Assembly: GCA_018389105.1 (NCBI GenBank)
Contig: JACATO010002145.1
Span: 186,001-250,000 of the forward strand
Length of the DNA: 64,000 bases
Direction of reading: 5' to 3'
Source of the DNA: Nautilus pompilius
Lineage: Eukaryota; Mollusca; Cephalopoda; Nautilida; Nautilidae
Below, piece by piece: positions 39,501 to 49,873 of this stretch (positions are counted from its first letter, which is position 1; every line of letters starts with the position of its first letter). A program made the translations under genes and the position numbers. The notes beneath the pieces are model-generated. The model worked only from the letters and a program-made list of their open reading frames with translations, searched no databases and had not been told where the DNA came from.

Positions 39501-42500
39501 TTTATGGTATTAAATGCCTCTTGCGTTACCTTGCTTAGAATTTTCTATCTGGTTCTGACACAATTCAGAATACAAAAATAGAGGATTTTAAGAGAATAGT
39601 TTATGGTAGCGGGCACCTATGCTTCTTAAACGGCATCTGATGCATGGCGGAAGTGTATTCATACAGGTTCTTAATGTTCTAACTGTCAGAGTGTTGTGCG
39701 CAACTGGCTTCAAGGAGTGGACACTGATTTCTTTTTAGATGTTGTATCTGATAGTTAAACTTTACCTATCCCTTGGTGGACATTCAAGGATTTTAAAATA
39801 AAATGCTCCACCACACAGTTCATTTATTTTTTGTTGGCTTTAAAAAAAAAAAGTTTCTACCGCAGAGCCAGAAGGACTACGACATGTTTCTGGTGGCATC
39901 AAGAAGCCATCCATTTACACAATTACCCCCCTCCCATCATAAATAAAACAAGTCAAATGACCAATTATATAAAATATTATACCAAAGTAAAATTTAAACT
40001 GACCACATCAACTGATTGGCAAGTCACCTTTATATATATATATTTTTTTTTTAAGTCTCCCCATCTGCCCGGGAGAGACACTTTTGGCTCTGCAGAATCA
40101 AATCCAAAACACATCACACAAGCAGCGCTTGCTGGCTTGTTCAGGTTTTATATTTCTAGCAGATAGATTATGTATCTTTCATCTTGCCTGAATATTTTAT
40201 GTAAACAGCAATGTGTCGATTAGAGTAATCGATCACTGCCAATCCACCATTAATGCAACAAAATAAAAAGAAACAAAAAATCAATTCCAAACCAAATCTG
40301 TCAAGGGGAGAGTGGGGGAGAGAGAGAGAGAACAATGCTTAAAGGGAGTGACATGGCAGCAGCATCATTACAGATAAGGGTACTTGTTCTTCTACACAAC
40401 TGATTCATGAGACACCTTGCGCGTGTGTGATGTATAGTTTTAGTTTTGGCAGCGAGCCATTTCTTTTAGCCAACAAAAGTCCTTGGTCCCTGGCTAATAC
40501 TGTTAAATAACAAACGACATAATCTCTTCAGTGACTGGATGGCTACTATAAAATGCTACCATCAATAATCTCAAACAGCTTTTATAATAGCACCAATCAA
40601 CCAAAGTATCCTTTAGGAACATGGAGAGAGAGAGAATCATTTCGTTTGAAGGACTAAAGCAACATGCCGTCAGACTCATCTATAAATTCCCATTTTCACT
40701 ACATAATGTCTTGAAAATACTGGTTTAAAAAACGGGGGTCAATTTTTAAAAATATTATTAGTGCAAACAAAAGCCGCATGTAAATAGAATATTTACTCTA
40801 CTGTTTATTTCCATTAAGCTATAGTTCAAAATATTCTGTTTATTTACTTACTGTTTGTGTATTTATGTTTTAATCAGCCATTTTGGTATTTTTTTTTTGT
40901 TTTTGTGAAGTTTAAATATATACTGGGAATAAACACGGAAGCAAAAAATTAGAATGTGAACAGGTGAATAATAAGGGAATAAATTACCTAAATTGTATGA
41001 AAATCTCCTCTGTATTCTTTAATCATGTGATAATTCTTATAACCATGATTGGTCCTCAGATAGCCACTAAAAAACCTTTAAGTAATTTCATTTTCTTTAT
41101 TTGTAGTGTGATGTCATGAATTCCATAAGGTAAACTGTGGCTAGGTTTGGAGAGTTTATCTGGAATTTGAACTGCTAAAAAGATCAGCAGAAAGTCTAAA
41201 CTATCCTAAAGTGAGGATGAATATCTAAGGTTATGACTTTGGCATGACGGATAATAATCAAATAGAGATCTTACAAACCATCTACCTTTAAATACAGGTA
41301 AAAGTGTTAAGTCAAACACAGTAAGATATAAATTAGCACAAAATTATGAAAATGGATGTGCCACAATTTGAAAACAATTTCTGGGAAGAAGGAACAAAAC
41401 GTAAAAGGATAAAATGGGCATTAGAACATAGAGAGACCAAGAGCACTAGGTACTTCTTATGAATGAATCAAAATTAGAGTATTCAAAAACACTCAAAGGC
41501 AGTTTGATGGGAGAAAGGTAGGACATTTTATGCAAAGAATGGAAGAAAACAGAGAGGCTGAGTGAGTGCTAACAAATGTGAATTGGCCCACATAATGCTC
41601 CAACATGGATATTAGTGAGGCTGTGTGGACTTCTAATGGCAGCTACCAGCTGAATTTAGAAAGTCATTCAGGACATCTGGTGTAATATTTATCAATCTTA
41701 CACCAGAAAATTGATTCCAGCAGAACACTGGTGCAAAGGTTTGTGTAAAAGGGCTTTCTTCTTCTTCCCCCTACTTTTTTGGTATTCCATTATTCAATTG
41801 AAGGTAATATAAATATAATAATTAATAAAAGGCACTTTCTAATTTTCCTTTAGATTGTTGCATTTGAGATTAATGTAAATGGTATTTCCCATTACTGTGG
41901 AAATGTCCATAATTTATGGCTGGTGTTGCCACAACTCAGTTTTATCCTATAATCTGTTCTCACCAAGATTTGTTTTTACCAGATTACACCAAACAATCCT
42001 TACAGTCAAGTCCCCTTTTCTCTTCAAAACACCATGGCAAACCCCAACATTTTATTCTCATGGACAAACTCACTCAACAAGGGACAGGAGTGCAGAATAC
42101 AACACCTTGACAAATAAAACACACACAATGCCTTTATATAGCAGGTATTTACAACTTATCAGTAACTGAAGCTCCTCTGTTTTCCTTTTTACTTTTAAGG
42201 CCTTCAAATGGATGAAACTTGTATAATTATTATTTTTAGAATTTTAAAACTACAAGTTAGAAAAGAAAATGCTTTAAAAATCCATTCTGTTCCAGATTCC
42301 AAATAAGATTGGTGTATCCTAAAAGGTTCACAACAAAGCAGCTAGGAAGATGCTTTGGTTGGGAGGTGGCATGTGTCATGAGAAAGGTGTTATACTCAGT
42401 ACAACCCCATACCACATATTCAGTTCTTGTTCCATGCTTTATTGCCAGCACTAGACGGTTACAAATACCTTGATCTTCAAAAAAAAAGAGAAAAAAGTAC

Positions 42501-45500
42501 CAGCAATAGAGGCACCAACCCTTTTTTCTGCGGCTATAAGGTGTCTCCTCATGCTCTCCAGTATAGCCCCTTGCCACTTTGTCTCCATCTCCAGGTTCTA
42601 CAGCATGTTCTGGAAAGCCACTGAAGGACGCCACTTCTTTCTCAACATCAACAGAACAAACTACATACGCGGCAAAGACCAAAAGTAGCAAATAAAAATG
42701 TCCTGTTTCAAAGTAAAACACTCCTATGCCTGTATCCCAGCCTGGTAAATGTGGGGTTTTGAAATATAAAATTACTAATATTCTGATTACTGTAGCTACA
42801 TAACACAGCAAGAAAAGGTGTTTCCCAATATAAAGCTATAAGTTGGCTCGTTGAGAATGAAGCCACCGATGAAGGTAATTAGTGGGTTTAAGAGAAGCCA
42901 ATGCAAAGAACAAAAATATGGTGGTTTAACCAGGATAACTTGAGAGTTACCTGCAATAGAATACATAAGCACTCATTAACTAATGCATCAATTATATATA
43001 CAGCCATTCAAAGATTTTTCTCATGCTACTTTTTGTATTGTATAAGTTCTAAACAACACAGCAGACACAGGTGAGCAGAACTGCAGGATCACCAATGAAA
43101 TTCAAGGAAGGAAAATATGATAATGAAATAAGTCTTGTGAACGAAAAGTTCGAACATAAATGTTCCTTTATTTCTATTTATGTATTCTACTTTTTAAAGT
43201 CATTGATATATATATATATAGAGAGAGAGAGATAACTATAATATATATTTCATTGGTGGGTTCACAATTATATATAATATTGTGTGGATAGAGAGGCATA
43301 ATTCTATTTCTAACTCTAAAATATATAAGCCTTTTCCATAATGATCTAGTTACTAGAAAAATGCTGACAATCAATCAACTCAGACAAAAAAATTTCACAA
43401 GACTGACTGATGCAAAGAACTTTCTATTTTACTCCAGACAGCAAAACAGTGAATGCAGGTCCTGAAGAGAGGGAGATCAGAGAAGGAAACTTTCATGCCC
43501 AATAAATTTATCGAAAGTCAAAACTACTCGGAGAGAAATACACTCCACAGTCTTCCCTACGTCAGTGAGGAGTTAACTGCCTAACAGAGAAACAGAAAGA
43601 TGTAAAGGAAATTATCCATAAATAATATCAAACACACAAAAAAAAAAAAAAAGAAGTGCTACATCTACATTTGCCTGGCTGTACAGCAGCATCATTGGCT
43701 GACACGCTGATACTGCAGTCTAGAAACCCGACCAGCAATTAGCAGGCAACCAGTAGATATTGATTTTCTCACCATCGGCTCAACAAAAGTAGCACCAACA
43801 AATTATGCTAAGTGCATTAAATATTACAATTGTCAGTGTTTCAACTAAAAAAACAACAACAACAAAACCATCAATTTCCTACAAATGCTGTAATGTTATC
43901 GTTTTCGGCTTAAGTCTTTGTAAAACAACAAAGAGAGGTAAGCAGCCATGATTTTGCAATAGATATCATGATGATTAGAGAAGCATAGTAGTTAACAAGG
44001 CTTGTTTAAAGTTAAGTCCATTATTATTTACCAGAAATATTAAGCAAGAGAAGTGAAAATGAGATAATTTTTATTTATATTATCTCATTATTCTAACAAG
44101 AACAAAATTAACTGAAAAACAAATTGATGCAGATTATCAAGACAAATGACCAGTAATCCTTGTATATCTTTAGCCTAGCAGATAAAAAATTATCTTCAAT
44201 ATATTCTGATAACACCTAAAAATAAAACAAACTGGTACAATATACATTCAAATACTGATAAATCTTAAATATAATCATCTTTAATTGTTAGAATTTACAT
44301 CCTCCATAAAGGTACTGTAGTAGTGGTCCATTACGCTATTCAACAATGGCATTTCTGATTTTATAATCAAGAAAGAAAAGCTTGTTCTTCCCTAAACCTC
44401 CTGGAAAAAATACAGGTAAGGGGAAAGCTATGCAACCTAAAAACGTGTTAACTTCACAACAAGCTGTTATATTCAAAAGCTACTAGATATAGTCTCTACC
44501 TGAAGTGTTCCATGAGATAACTAAATACACTTAATGTTTAGAGAGTGGGCAGGCAATAAGAGAGAGAAAACACTCCTGGCTAGCTAAATAAGTAGATTTG
44601 TGGAAAAGGAATTTTACTGTTTGTTCTTTTTATCAGAAAATATTATTTATATACTTGTAAACTTAGGAAGTACATATCTGCTTTCAAAGTATATACAATT
44701 ATTCTTTACCACATGAATAAATCAGCCACCTCTGATTAAGAGTGATTACCATTGGTGTTCTGCTAGAATATTTCAAACAAGATTTTCTTGTTTGTTTGTG
44801 CGGAAAAAAAAATGGTAATAATCTAAGAAAATAGCTGATTGTTGAAACCAAAAATTGATCAGGAAGAATTCATCACATGATAGCCCTGTCTAGAGCAAGC
44901 CTGTTCCTCGTCAACTTCCAAACAACAATCGCTAGTCCACAGAACATTCTGCAGAATCAACCATTGCTCATCAAATCTCCAAAAAGCCATCAAGGCTTGT
45001 GTAAACAGCCAGATTTCATTTATCCCCTTGGCTCAAGAACTAAGATTCAAAGTACAAAACTGGGGGTCATTCTATAGGGCTCTCATTTTTTGTTTTAAAT
45101 AAGATAGTTTTCCAGTCAATTTAAATGAATATAGTGTTTTTCACCCTTATTTTAACAAAGCATTTAATTTCAATTAAACCCAGGAATAATATTTAGACAC
45201 TAACCTGGCTCAGTCTGCCCAAACAGTTTTAAATTAGAACAAGCAAGTCAATTCCAACTGGAACTTAGCTCATCTTAAGGTTTAAGCAAAAACAAATGAC
45301 AGTAGTACAAAGAAACCTTCATTACATCCCTGCCTCTCACTCAATGGCCCATTAGCTGGACTCTTCTTATTTAATGTGACATAAAAAGCTGCTAAGACTT
45401 AATTCAGTCAGCTAGGGCTAAATAGAGAAAAGGTTCTTATCTACCATAAAAAACCGGCATTGATGGTTTATTTAAAGACAGGCTCTTATGGTTGAACAAA

Positions 45501-47188
45501 ACCATCTAAGTAATTACCTTTGTAGTCCTAAACTTCAGTGGTGAAGTTTAAAAAATTCTTTTTCTTCATCTAATTGATCATGTGACGAAACAAAAGGCTG
45601 GTCCACACCAGAGATCCACACATTTCTTCAAGTAATAGCAACTATTGACCGTTTTTTTTTTTTTAAACGTTTCAGCTTAAATTTACAGATGAAGAACCGA
45701 AGCATCAAGGATATCTAAATGGTATGGACAGAAATTACATTCAATATCTCATGCAGATGAATCAATGAGCTCTTCAGAAGCTAGAAAGATGGCTAGCTAT
45801 GCCAGACTGGTTCATAGAGTGACAACAGTCTGAGAATGTTACTACTCTGCTGCCGCAGTGAAGCACTAGAAACTGGTTTCTAAAGAGGCAGCGGCGGCTA
45901 CAGCTGTACTGGAGAACACTGCAATTCTTCTGCTGTTTGCCAAGCCCCGAAGTTTTTTTCTTTAAAAAAAAAAAAAAGGACAACAAAAAAACCCCCTTTA
46001 GCATGTGTATGAAGTCCATGATTGCAATCATTTATGAGAGAGTAGTTTTTGAAACAGATTATGCTCGAGTAAAGTAAATTAATATTCTAAATTAGTCCAA
46101 TGCTTTTTCTTTTGAAACCAATTTGTAAATCTTAATAATAATAATACTTTTGATTCCTTTTTAACAGCATCCATACATATTTTAGCATCAATGTCTTTTT
46201 GAGTTCTGGAACCTCCAGCAAGAAATAAACATTCATTCTGAAACTTAAATATATTTATTCAGACTAAACTGAAAAAAAAAAAAAATAATTAATTAAGCAT
46301 TGTTATTGGTTTTTTTATCTTCTCAAATTTTTACTAATTTCTCTGTCTCTCTCTCTCTTTGAACCCATTCCATCTCCCTCTGAACAATTACTAGCTGTGT
46401 AAACACAATAAAACTGATAGATCAGCCAGAGGACATTACTTAACTGATTTCCAATCAACTGCAAATCAATCTATAACCAGTATGTAATGTTAAAGAATTC
46501 CTTTTAATTTTATCTTACTTTGGTAACATTGATATTTTTCATTCGAAGCTCAAATGTCCAATGAAATCCATGCACAGAAAGCAACCAATTTAAATTATCT
46601 TTCCCTCTGGTGCACTGATCATCAAACCTTTGATGGAAATCAATTTTTTTTATTTAACTCCTTTTTGGAAACTGATCTCAATCTCTCTCTCTCACTAATG
46701 ATGGCCAAAACAGAAAATGCCATGCTGACAGCTTGAACTTTACACCTGTGTTTTTCATTCCTTATAGCAACATGGTTGACAGCATGACTCCATCCCCATT
46801 AAGACAAAGTAATAATCTTAGCATCTGTAACTGTTTCACTACTGAAAGTCCATCTTAATCAGCAACTATTTATTATCTTTAAAAAATAAAAACAAAATTA
46901 GATAACAAAAAGAGTAGAAATTAAGTTCTTCTAATGTGTAACAACTTGTTACAGAATGTTAATTAGAGAGAACCTTGCTTAGTAATGTACATGTTAAACA
47001 TCTTAAACAAAATTCTACAAAATAGCAGCAGTGATTTCTTTTTTTGATGATCTTCCACACAAGGATGCAGCTCATACAGGGTACAAGCCTTTCACTTTTT
47101 AAAGGGAAAGAAGTCACTAAACATTAAGTTTCATTTACCAAGAAACTAACCTTTATTTTTACATTGCAATTGCTTTAAAATATATTTG

Positions 47189-47220
<32 letters not shown>

Positions 47221-47950
47221 GCTTTTAAAAAGTCATTTATACATATTTTATTTTTAGAAAAAAAGATAAAACTTATAACATTGAAACTTTATCATAAATA
47301 GTATTAGCCTATTCTAAAACCCTTATTCACAAATTATCAGTTGAGCTCTTCTGAAGTGAGAGTAAAAAAAACATTGGCCACTATGATCTATGTTGCTATT
47401 TATGGTTTTCATGATAGGAGAGCTATGGTGGCAGCATACATGTCTGAACATTTCCAAGTTTATACTGACTGGAATTCTTACAAAAATAATGAAAAGCAAA
47501 TGCATTTTTAAAAAATTAAAGTCTTTGTTGTTGTTGTTAATAGACTTCAGGGTCGAGTTAAGTAGAAATTTCCTTTTCTCACCAAACACAGATTTCACAG
47601 AACTTCATATAGATTTACTACCGCAGCAGCAATACAACCCTGCCCCACTTACCCCTTTTGGCAGCCCTGCAATTAACAATCTGAAGCTAAGAAAACCATT
47701 CTGCAAGGAAAGACTAGCACAAAACAAAACGAGTAGCAGCAAAGCCACAAGACATCATAGGAAAAACAAACAAATTCAATGTTTTCAAGCAAACACTCAC
47801 TCCACAACTTCCTTCTTGGTTCTGTTCGTAAGCAACAGGCCAGTTTGTCCTTTTAGTTGTTTGCTGATTTTATGCAGGTTAGTTCTGTACTCCTCCTTTG
47901 GAGATTTGCCCAAGGCAAGGGCCATAACTTTGTTTTTGCCAAAGAAGAAT
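10978..47950 (-). CDS. MRTO4: mRNA turnover protein 4 homolog (MRTO4), 5' partial
   Basis: Five exons (47801-47950, 17939-18090, 13137-13213, 12720-12846, 10978-11054) join in phase to give 193 residues plus stop. MRTO4/Mrt4 is a nucleolar paralog of ribosomal stalk protein P0 (uL10). It occupies the P0 site on pre-60S particles and is exchanged for P0 late in maturation. Visible family features in order: [20 protein letters not shown] and [15 protein letters not shown] (end of the uL10 core), then the insertion domain with [62 protein letters not shown], and an acidic Glu/Asp-rich tail. The tail after MAEF is longer than in human MRTO4. The N-terminal ~65 residues, including the start codon, were not found. 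The 29.7-kb intron is unusually large for such a small housekeeping gene. Confidence 0.95.
11055..12719 (-). other. MRTO4 last intron (1.7 kb)
   Basis: No recognisable gene or element. Short reverse and forward reading frames here carry no known domain. Confidence 0.75.
12720..12846 (-). CDS. MRTO4: MRTO4 exon ([10 protein letters not shown]...EIKVK)
   Basis: Bounded by CTTTTCAG and G|GTAAGT. 42 codons plus one base. [10 protein letters not shown] corresponds to KLFGYEMAEF in human MRTO4, followed by NVTLEGMW, which aligns with KVTIKYMW. Confidence 0.93.
13137..13213 (-). CDS. MRTO4: MRTO4 exon ([10 protein letters not shown]...EQARLL)
   Basis: A 77-base exon with acceptor TAATTGCAG and donor GTAAGT. 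It encodes [25 protein letters not shown], matching the human [25 protein letters not shown] region of the insertion domain. A Tigger-like MITE begins 73 bases upstream of its acceptor in transcript sense (at 13287). Confidence 0.95.
13287..13834 (+). mobile_element. Tigger-like MITE, copy 1 (548 bp)
   Basis: TA target duplications at 13285-13286 and 13835-13836. The ends are CAGTTGTCCCCCGGTATTCG and, on the opposite strand, CAGTCGACCCCCATGCAATC, followed inward by a CCCCGGTTATTCGCGGG-type motif. CAGT termini with TA duplication fit the pogo/Tigger branch of Tc1/mariner. The interior carries three CCAAT-type motifs (13509-13513, 13546-13550 reversed, 13569-13573) and no transposase. Confidence 0.85.
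16973..17563 (-). mobile_element. Tigger-like MITE, copy 2 (591 bp, inverted)
   Basis: The same family in opposite orientation: begins CAGTCGACCCC after TA 16971-16972 and ends GGGGGACAACTG at 17563. The right TA duplication has decayed to TG. Interior matches copy 1 across CCAAT, GGAGGTTTGAAAGTAG and GCTGCTGATTGG segments. It lies 375 bases from the MRTO4 exon at 17939. Confidence 0.88.
17939..18090 (-). CDS. MRTO4: MRTO4 exon ([10 protein letters not shown]...LPTSLKR)
   Basis: Acceptor GTGCTTGCAG and donor GTGAGA. It opens with the last base of the split Glu codon and ends with the first base of Gly. It encodes the family signatures [36 protein letters not shown]. Confidence 0.96.
24251..24272. 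repeat. (CTAT)n microsatellite
   Basis: About five uninterrupted CTAT/TATC units. Confidence 0.8.
26188..26295. repeat. Compound (CT)n-(CA)n-(GACA)n microsatellite
   Basis: A CT run from 26188 passes into a long perfect CA run (about 26201-26255), then GACA units to 26295 with one short interruption. The Cys-Val and His-Thr reading frames over it are artefacts. Confidence 0.95.
28598..29125 (+). pseudogene. Degenerate Tc1-like transposase (DD34E type)
   Basis: Frameshifted remains of the C-terminal half of a Tc1 transposase. Readable pieces in order: WKVLFY near 28598, [21 protein letters not shown] (split), [21 protein letters not shown], where the QHD aspartate corresponds to the second catalytic Asp of QQDNDPKHTS. 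After a frame change, [13 protein letters not shown] gives the SPDxNxIE glutamate motif, then [18 protein letters not shown] and [10 protein letters not shown]. In-frame stops and shifts show it is dead. No terminal inverted repeats were located. Confidence 0.85.
29911..30198 (+). other. CpG-richer patch with a plausible splice pair
   Basis: This stretch is richer in G+C and CpG than its surroundings. It contains a good donor-like CCGGTGAGTG at about 30049 and an acceptor-like CTGTCTGTCTCTACAG ending near 30178, which would excise about 125 bases. The 95-codon frame across it matches no protein I know. It could be an unrecognised non-coding exon pair, old element DNA or chance. Confidence 0.2.
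36487..36520. repeat. (TG)n microsatellite
   Basis: About 17 perfect GT units followed by T and A tracts. Confidence 0.95.
37858..37910. repeat. Compound (GC/GT)-(GA)n-(AT)n simple repeat
   Basis: Alternating purine-pyrimidine GCGCGTGCGTGTG passes into a GAGA run and then an ATAT run. The GC/GT part is Z-DNA-prone in principle. Confidence 0.8.
42257..42811 (-). other. Unassigned 184-codon open reading frame
   Basis: The second-longest frame in the window; the longest merely opposes an MRTO4 exon. It begins [17 protein letters not shown], with hydrophobic and aromatic N-terminal segments, then a charged stretch ([25 protein letters not shown]), a Tyr/Phe-rich run and a C-terminal part with [12 protein letters not shown] recognise no family. 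A pyrimidine-rich tract ending TTTTTTTGAAG lies within it and could act as an acceptor. It may be a chance frame, part of an old element, or a taxon-specific exon. Confidence 0.15.
43208..43232. repeat. (TA)n-(GA)n simple repeat
   Basis: Short perfect TA run followed by a GA run. Confidence 0.8.
47190..47220. repeat. (ATT)n microsatellite
   Basis: About ten perfect ATT units inside the large MRTO4 intron. Confidence 0.9.
47801..47950 (-). CDS. MRTO4: MRTO4 exon ([10 protein letters not shown]...RTKKEVVE)
   Basis: Acceptor TTCTCTTGCAG and donor GTGAGT. It encodes [20 protein letters not shown] then [20 protein letters not shown] then TNRTKKEVV, aligning with human [17 protein letters not shown] and onward. 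The first base completes a codon begun in an unseen upstream exon; xxA fits the Arg expected before Phe. A 193-codon + strand reading frame over this exon is only its antisense shadow. Confidence 0.96.
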
Positions 47951-48347
47951 CTGCAAGAGAAAGAAATGTAGCCGAAGTTGGATTTGATATCATTAAGTGA
48001 CCAGGCATGCATTTCCTGATATATAAAAAAAAAAGAAAGAAGCAAAATACATAACATAATTATTAAATCATCCACAGGCATTTAATTGAAGGGACTGGGT
48101 CTATGTTCAAAGTAAAGATAATTGAAAACACCTAAACAATCACAAATTATTTGTTCCTTTAATGCAACACTCCAATCTTCTGTGTATATTTAGTGAAAAC
48201 ATTAAAACTTATTTTTGATCATTTGAATAGCCTAATAGTATTTTTTCAATATCTAACATGCATGTATACTCTTCTGCAGACATAACTATTTATAACTGTT
48301 TGTAGCTGCATTTATCTTCTCTACAGTCATTTATCCTTTACTATATA

Positions 48348-48906
48348 CAGTTGTCCCCCGGTATTCGCAGGTGCTCTAGGAACCCCCGCAAAGATTGAAA
48401 AACCACGAATATTGGACGTGGTCCATAAAAATGCCTATAAACATCAAAATATAATGTAAAATATAATAAAAAATATAAGTAAATATATAATAATAATTTA
48501 ATAAAAAATACAACACTCAGCGAAACACTCAAGATAGCTACACGCGGTAAACTGGGATGATGCGTGGCTGCATCTGCCTGAGACAGCGCCTCATGGGCAG
48601 CAGCCAATCAGCAGCGAGGAGGAATGAATAACGCTCTCGGATTGGCTACTTTCAAACCTCCAGCCAATAGAGTTTATTTTATATTGATATTTTGCTGAAT
48701 TTACGTTAGTATTTATATTACAAAATTAGTAAATTATATTGTTATTAATAATTTAGCGTTAAAAAGCGTGAAAAAAAATATATTGCCATGAAAAAAGCCA
48801 TAAAAATATTGCGGAAGATATTTGCAATTCCACGAATATGCGGGGGTTTCCACGAACAATTATCGGGGCCGCGAATGCCAAACTGTGATTACGCGGGGGC
48901 CAACTG
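48348..48906 (+). mobile_element. Tigger-like MITE, copy 3 (559 bp)
   Basis: Same orientation as copy 1. Begins CAGTTGTCCCCCGGTATTCG after TA 48346-48347 and ends GGGGGCCAACTG; the right flank is TG rather than TA. The interior is nearly collinear with copy 1, including the three CCAAT-type motifs (48604-48608, 48641-48645 reversed, 48664-48668), but with a small deletion just before the right end. It starts 397 bases upstream, in transcript sense, of the MRTO4 exon at 47801-47950. Confidence 0.88.
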
Positions 48907-49869
48907 TGCTACAATTTGGGTGGAGGACAATGTTTCTGTTCCTTTAAACTGATGTAGCTTTTAATTATTACCGAAGAACATGGGTGTATGAAAGAAAAAA
49001 AAAAACCTACTTCTTTTCACTTACAGCAGAGAAAATTTTAACATATAATCAATTTGTTCAGTACCTCACTTTGAATTCCATTACTGTCTGCTGTTGTTCA
49101 TGAATTTGCTTTTGTGAATGTTATGTTAAATGAGCGATAATGTTGATAGCCAATCATTCAGATTTAAGAAAAATCTTTCATTCTCATCCCTCTTTGGAAG
49201 CTATTATTAGTAGAATAAACATACGATATAGACTGGTATTACTATAGTTGTTGTGTGTGTATATCTATAAGCTTGATTCACCAGTCTATATTGAGTGCCA
49301 AACCAGTTCTGTGCAATCGTTAGCTCTTCTGAACTGACCCCTAACACGTGCACTCACTGATTTTTTCTATGACTACGAGTTCTAAATAAGTGTGGCAGTG
49401 TTCCAGTAGGTATCTGGTTTAAATTGGACCAGAGACTTTTAGACAAATTCTCTTGGATCTGGACCAAATACCAAATGATCAATTTCACCATTTAAACAAA
49501 ATTGAGTAATAATTTAAGATAGGCCTGTCAATAGAATAATCTATAGATTATACTAATTCTGATGGGTAAAGTCAGAAGAGAAGGCAATTATTCAAATAAA
49601 TGCAATATTGCAGACAAAATATCATTCACATGGGCTTGAGACTCAAAGAAAGATATTAAACTGATTATATGATCTTTAAACAAGAAGAAAAGTACTAAAT
49701 TATGGCAATGTGTGAGCTTTCACCATCTTTGTGCTCATCTCAGTCAGAGCAATAATTAAAACAGACAGACAGGCAAGAAAACAAGATTTGGACAAATTGT
49801 TTTGTTTAGAATGGCAACATAACTTTCTTTATCAACAAGCCTATCCAATACTGGAATCAGATTTGTTGT
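48907..49869. other. Upstream MRTO4 intron or 5' flank, nothing recognised
   Basis: AT-rich, no coding pattern and no clear repeat. Confidence 0.5.
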
Positions 49870-49873
49870 TTAA

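Larger units (their letters stand above)
18091..47800 (-). other. MRTO4 giant intron (29.7 kb)
   Basis: Holds no supportable host exon. Recognised contents: a Tc1 transposase relic (28598-29125), microsatellites (24251-24272, 26188-26295, 36487-36520, 37858-37910, 43208-43232, 47190-47220), a cluster of C/G homopolymers up to about 33.2 kb, a CpG-richer patch near 29.9-30.2 kb, and an unexplained 184-codon reading frame at 42257-42811. Other stretches are AT-rich and featureless to my reading. Confidence 0.75.

Noticed and set aside
47390-47971. 193-codon + strand reading frame, the longest in the window
   Set aside because: It overlaps the MRTO4 exon 47801-47950 in antisense, and its other part is AT-rich and simple. 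The minus-strand protein match and splice sites explain the region.
47951-48016. In-frame upstream extension of the MRTO4 exon (reads WSLNDIKSNFGY) as missing N-terminal coding sequence
   Set aside because: It faintly echoes the LKDIRNAW region expected before FFGK, but the spacing and residues do not fit and a strong TTGCAG acceptor separates it. Treated as intron.
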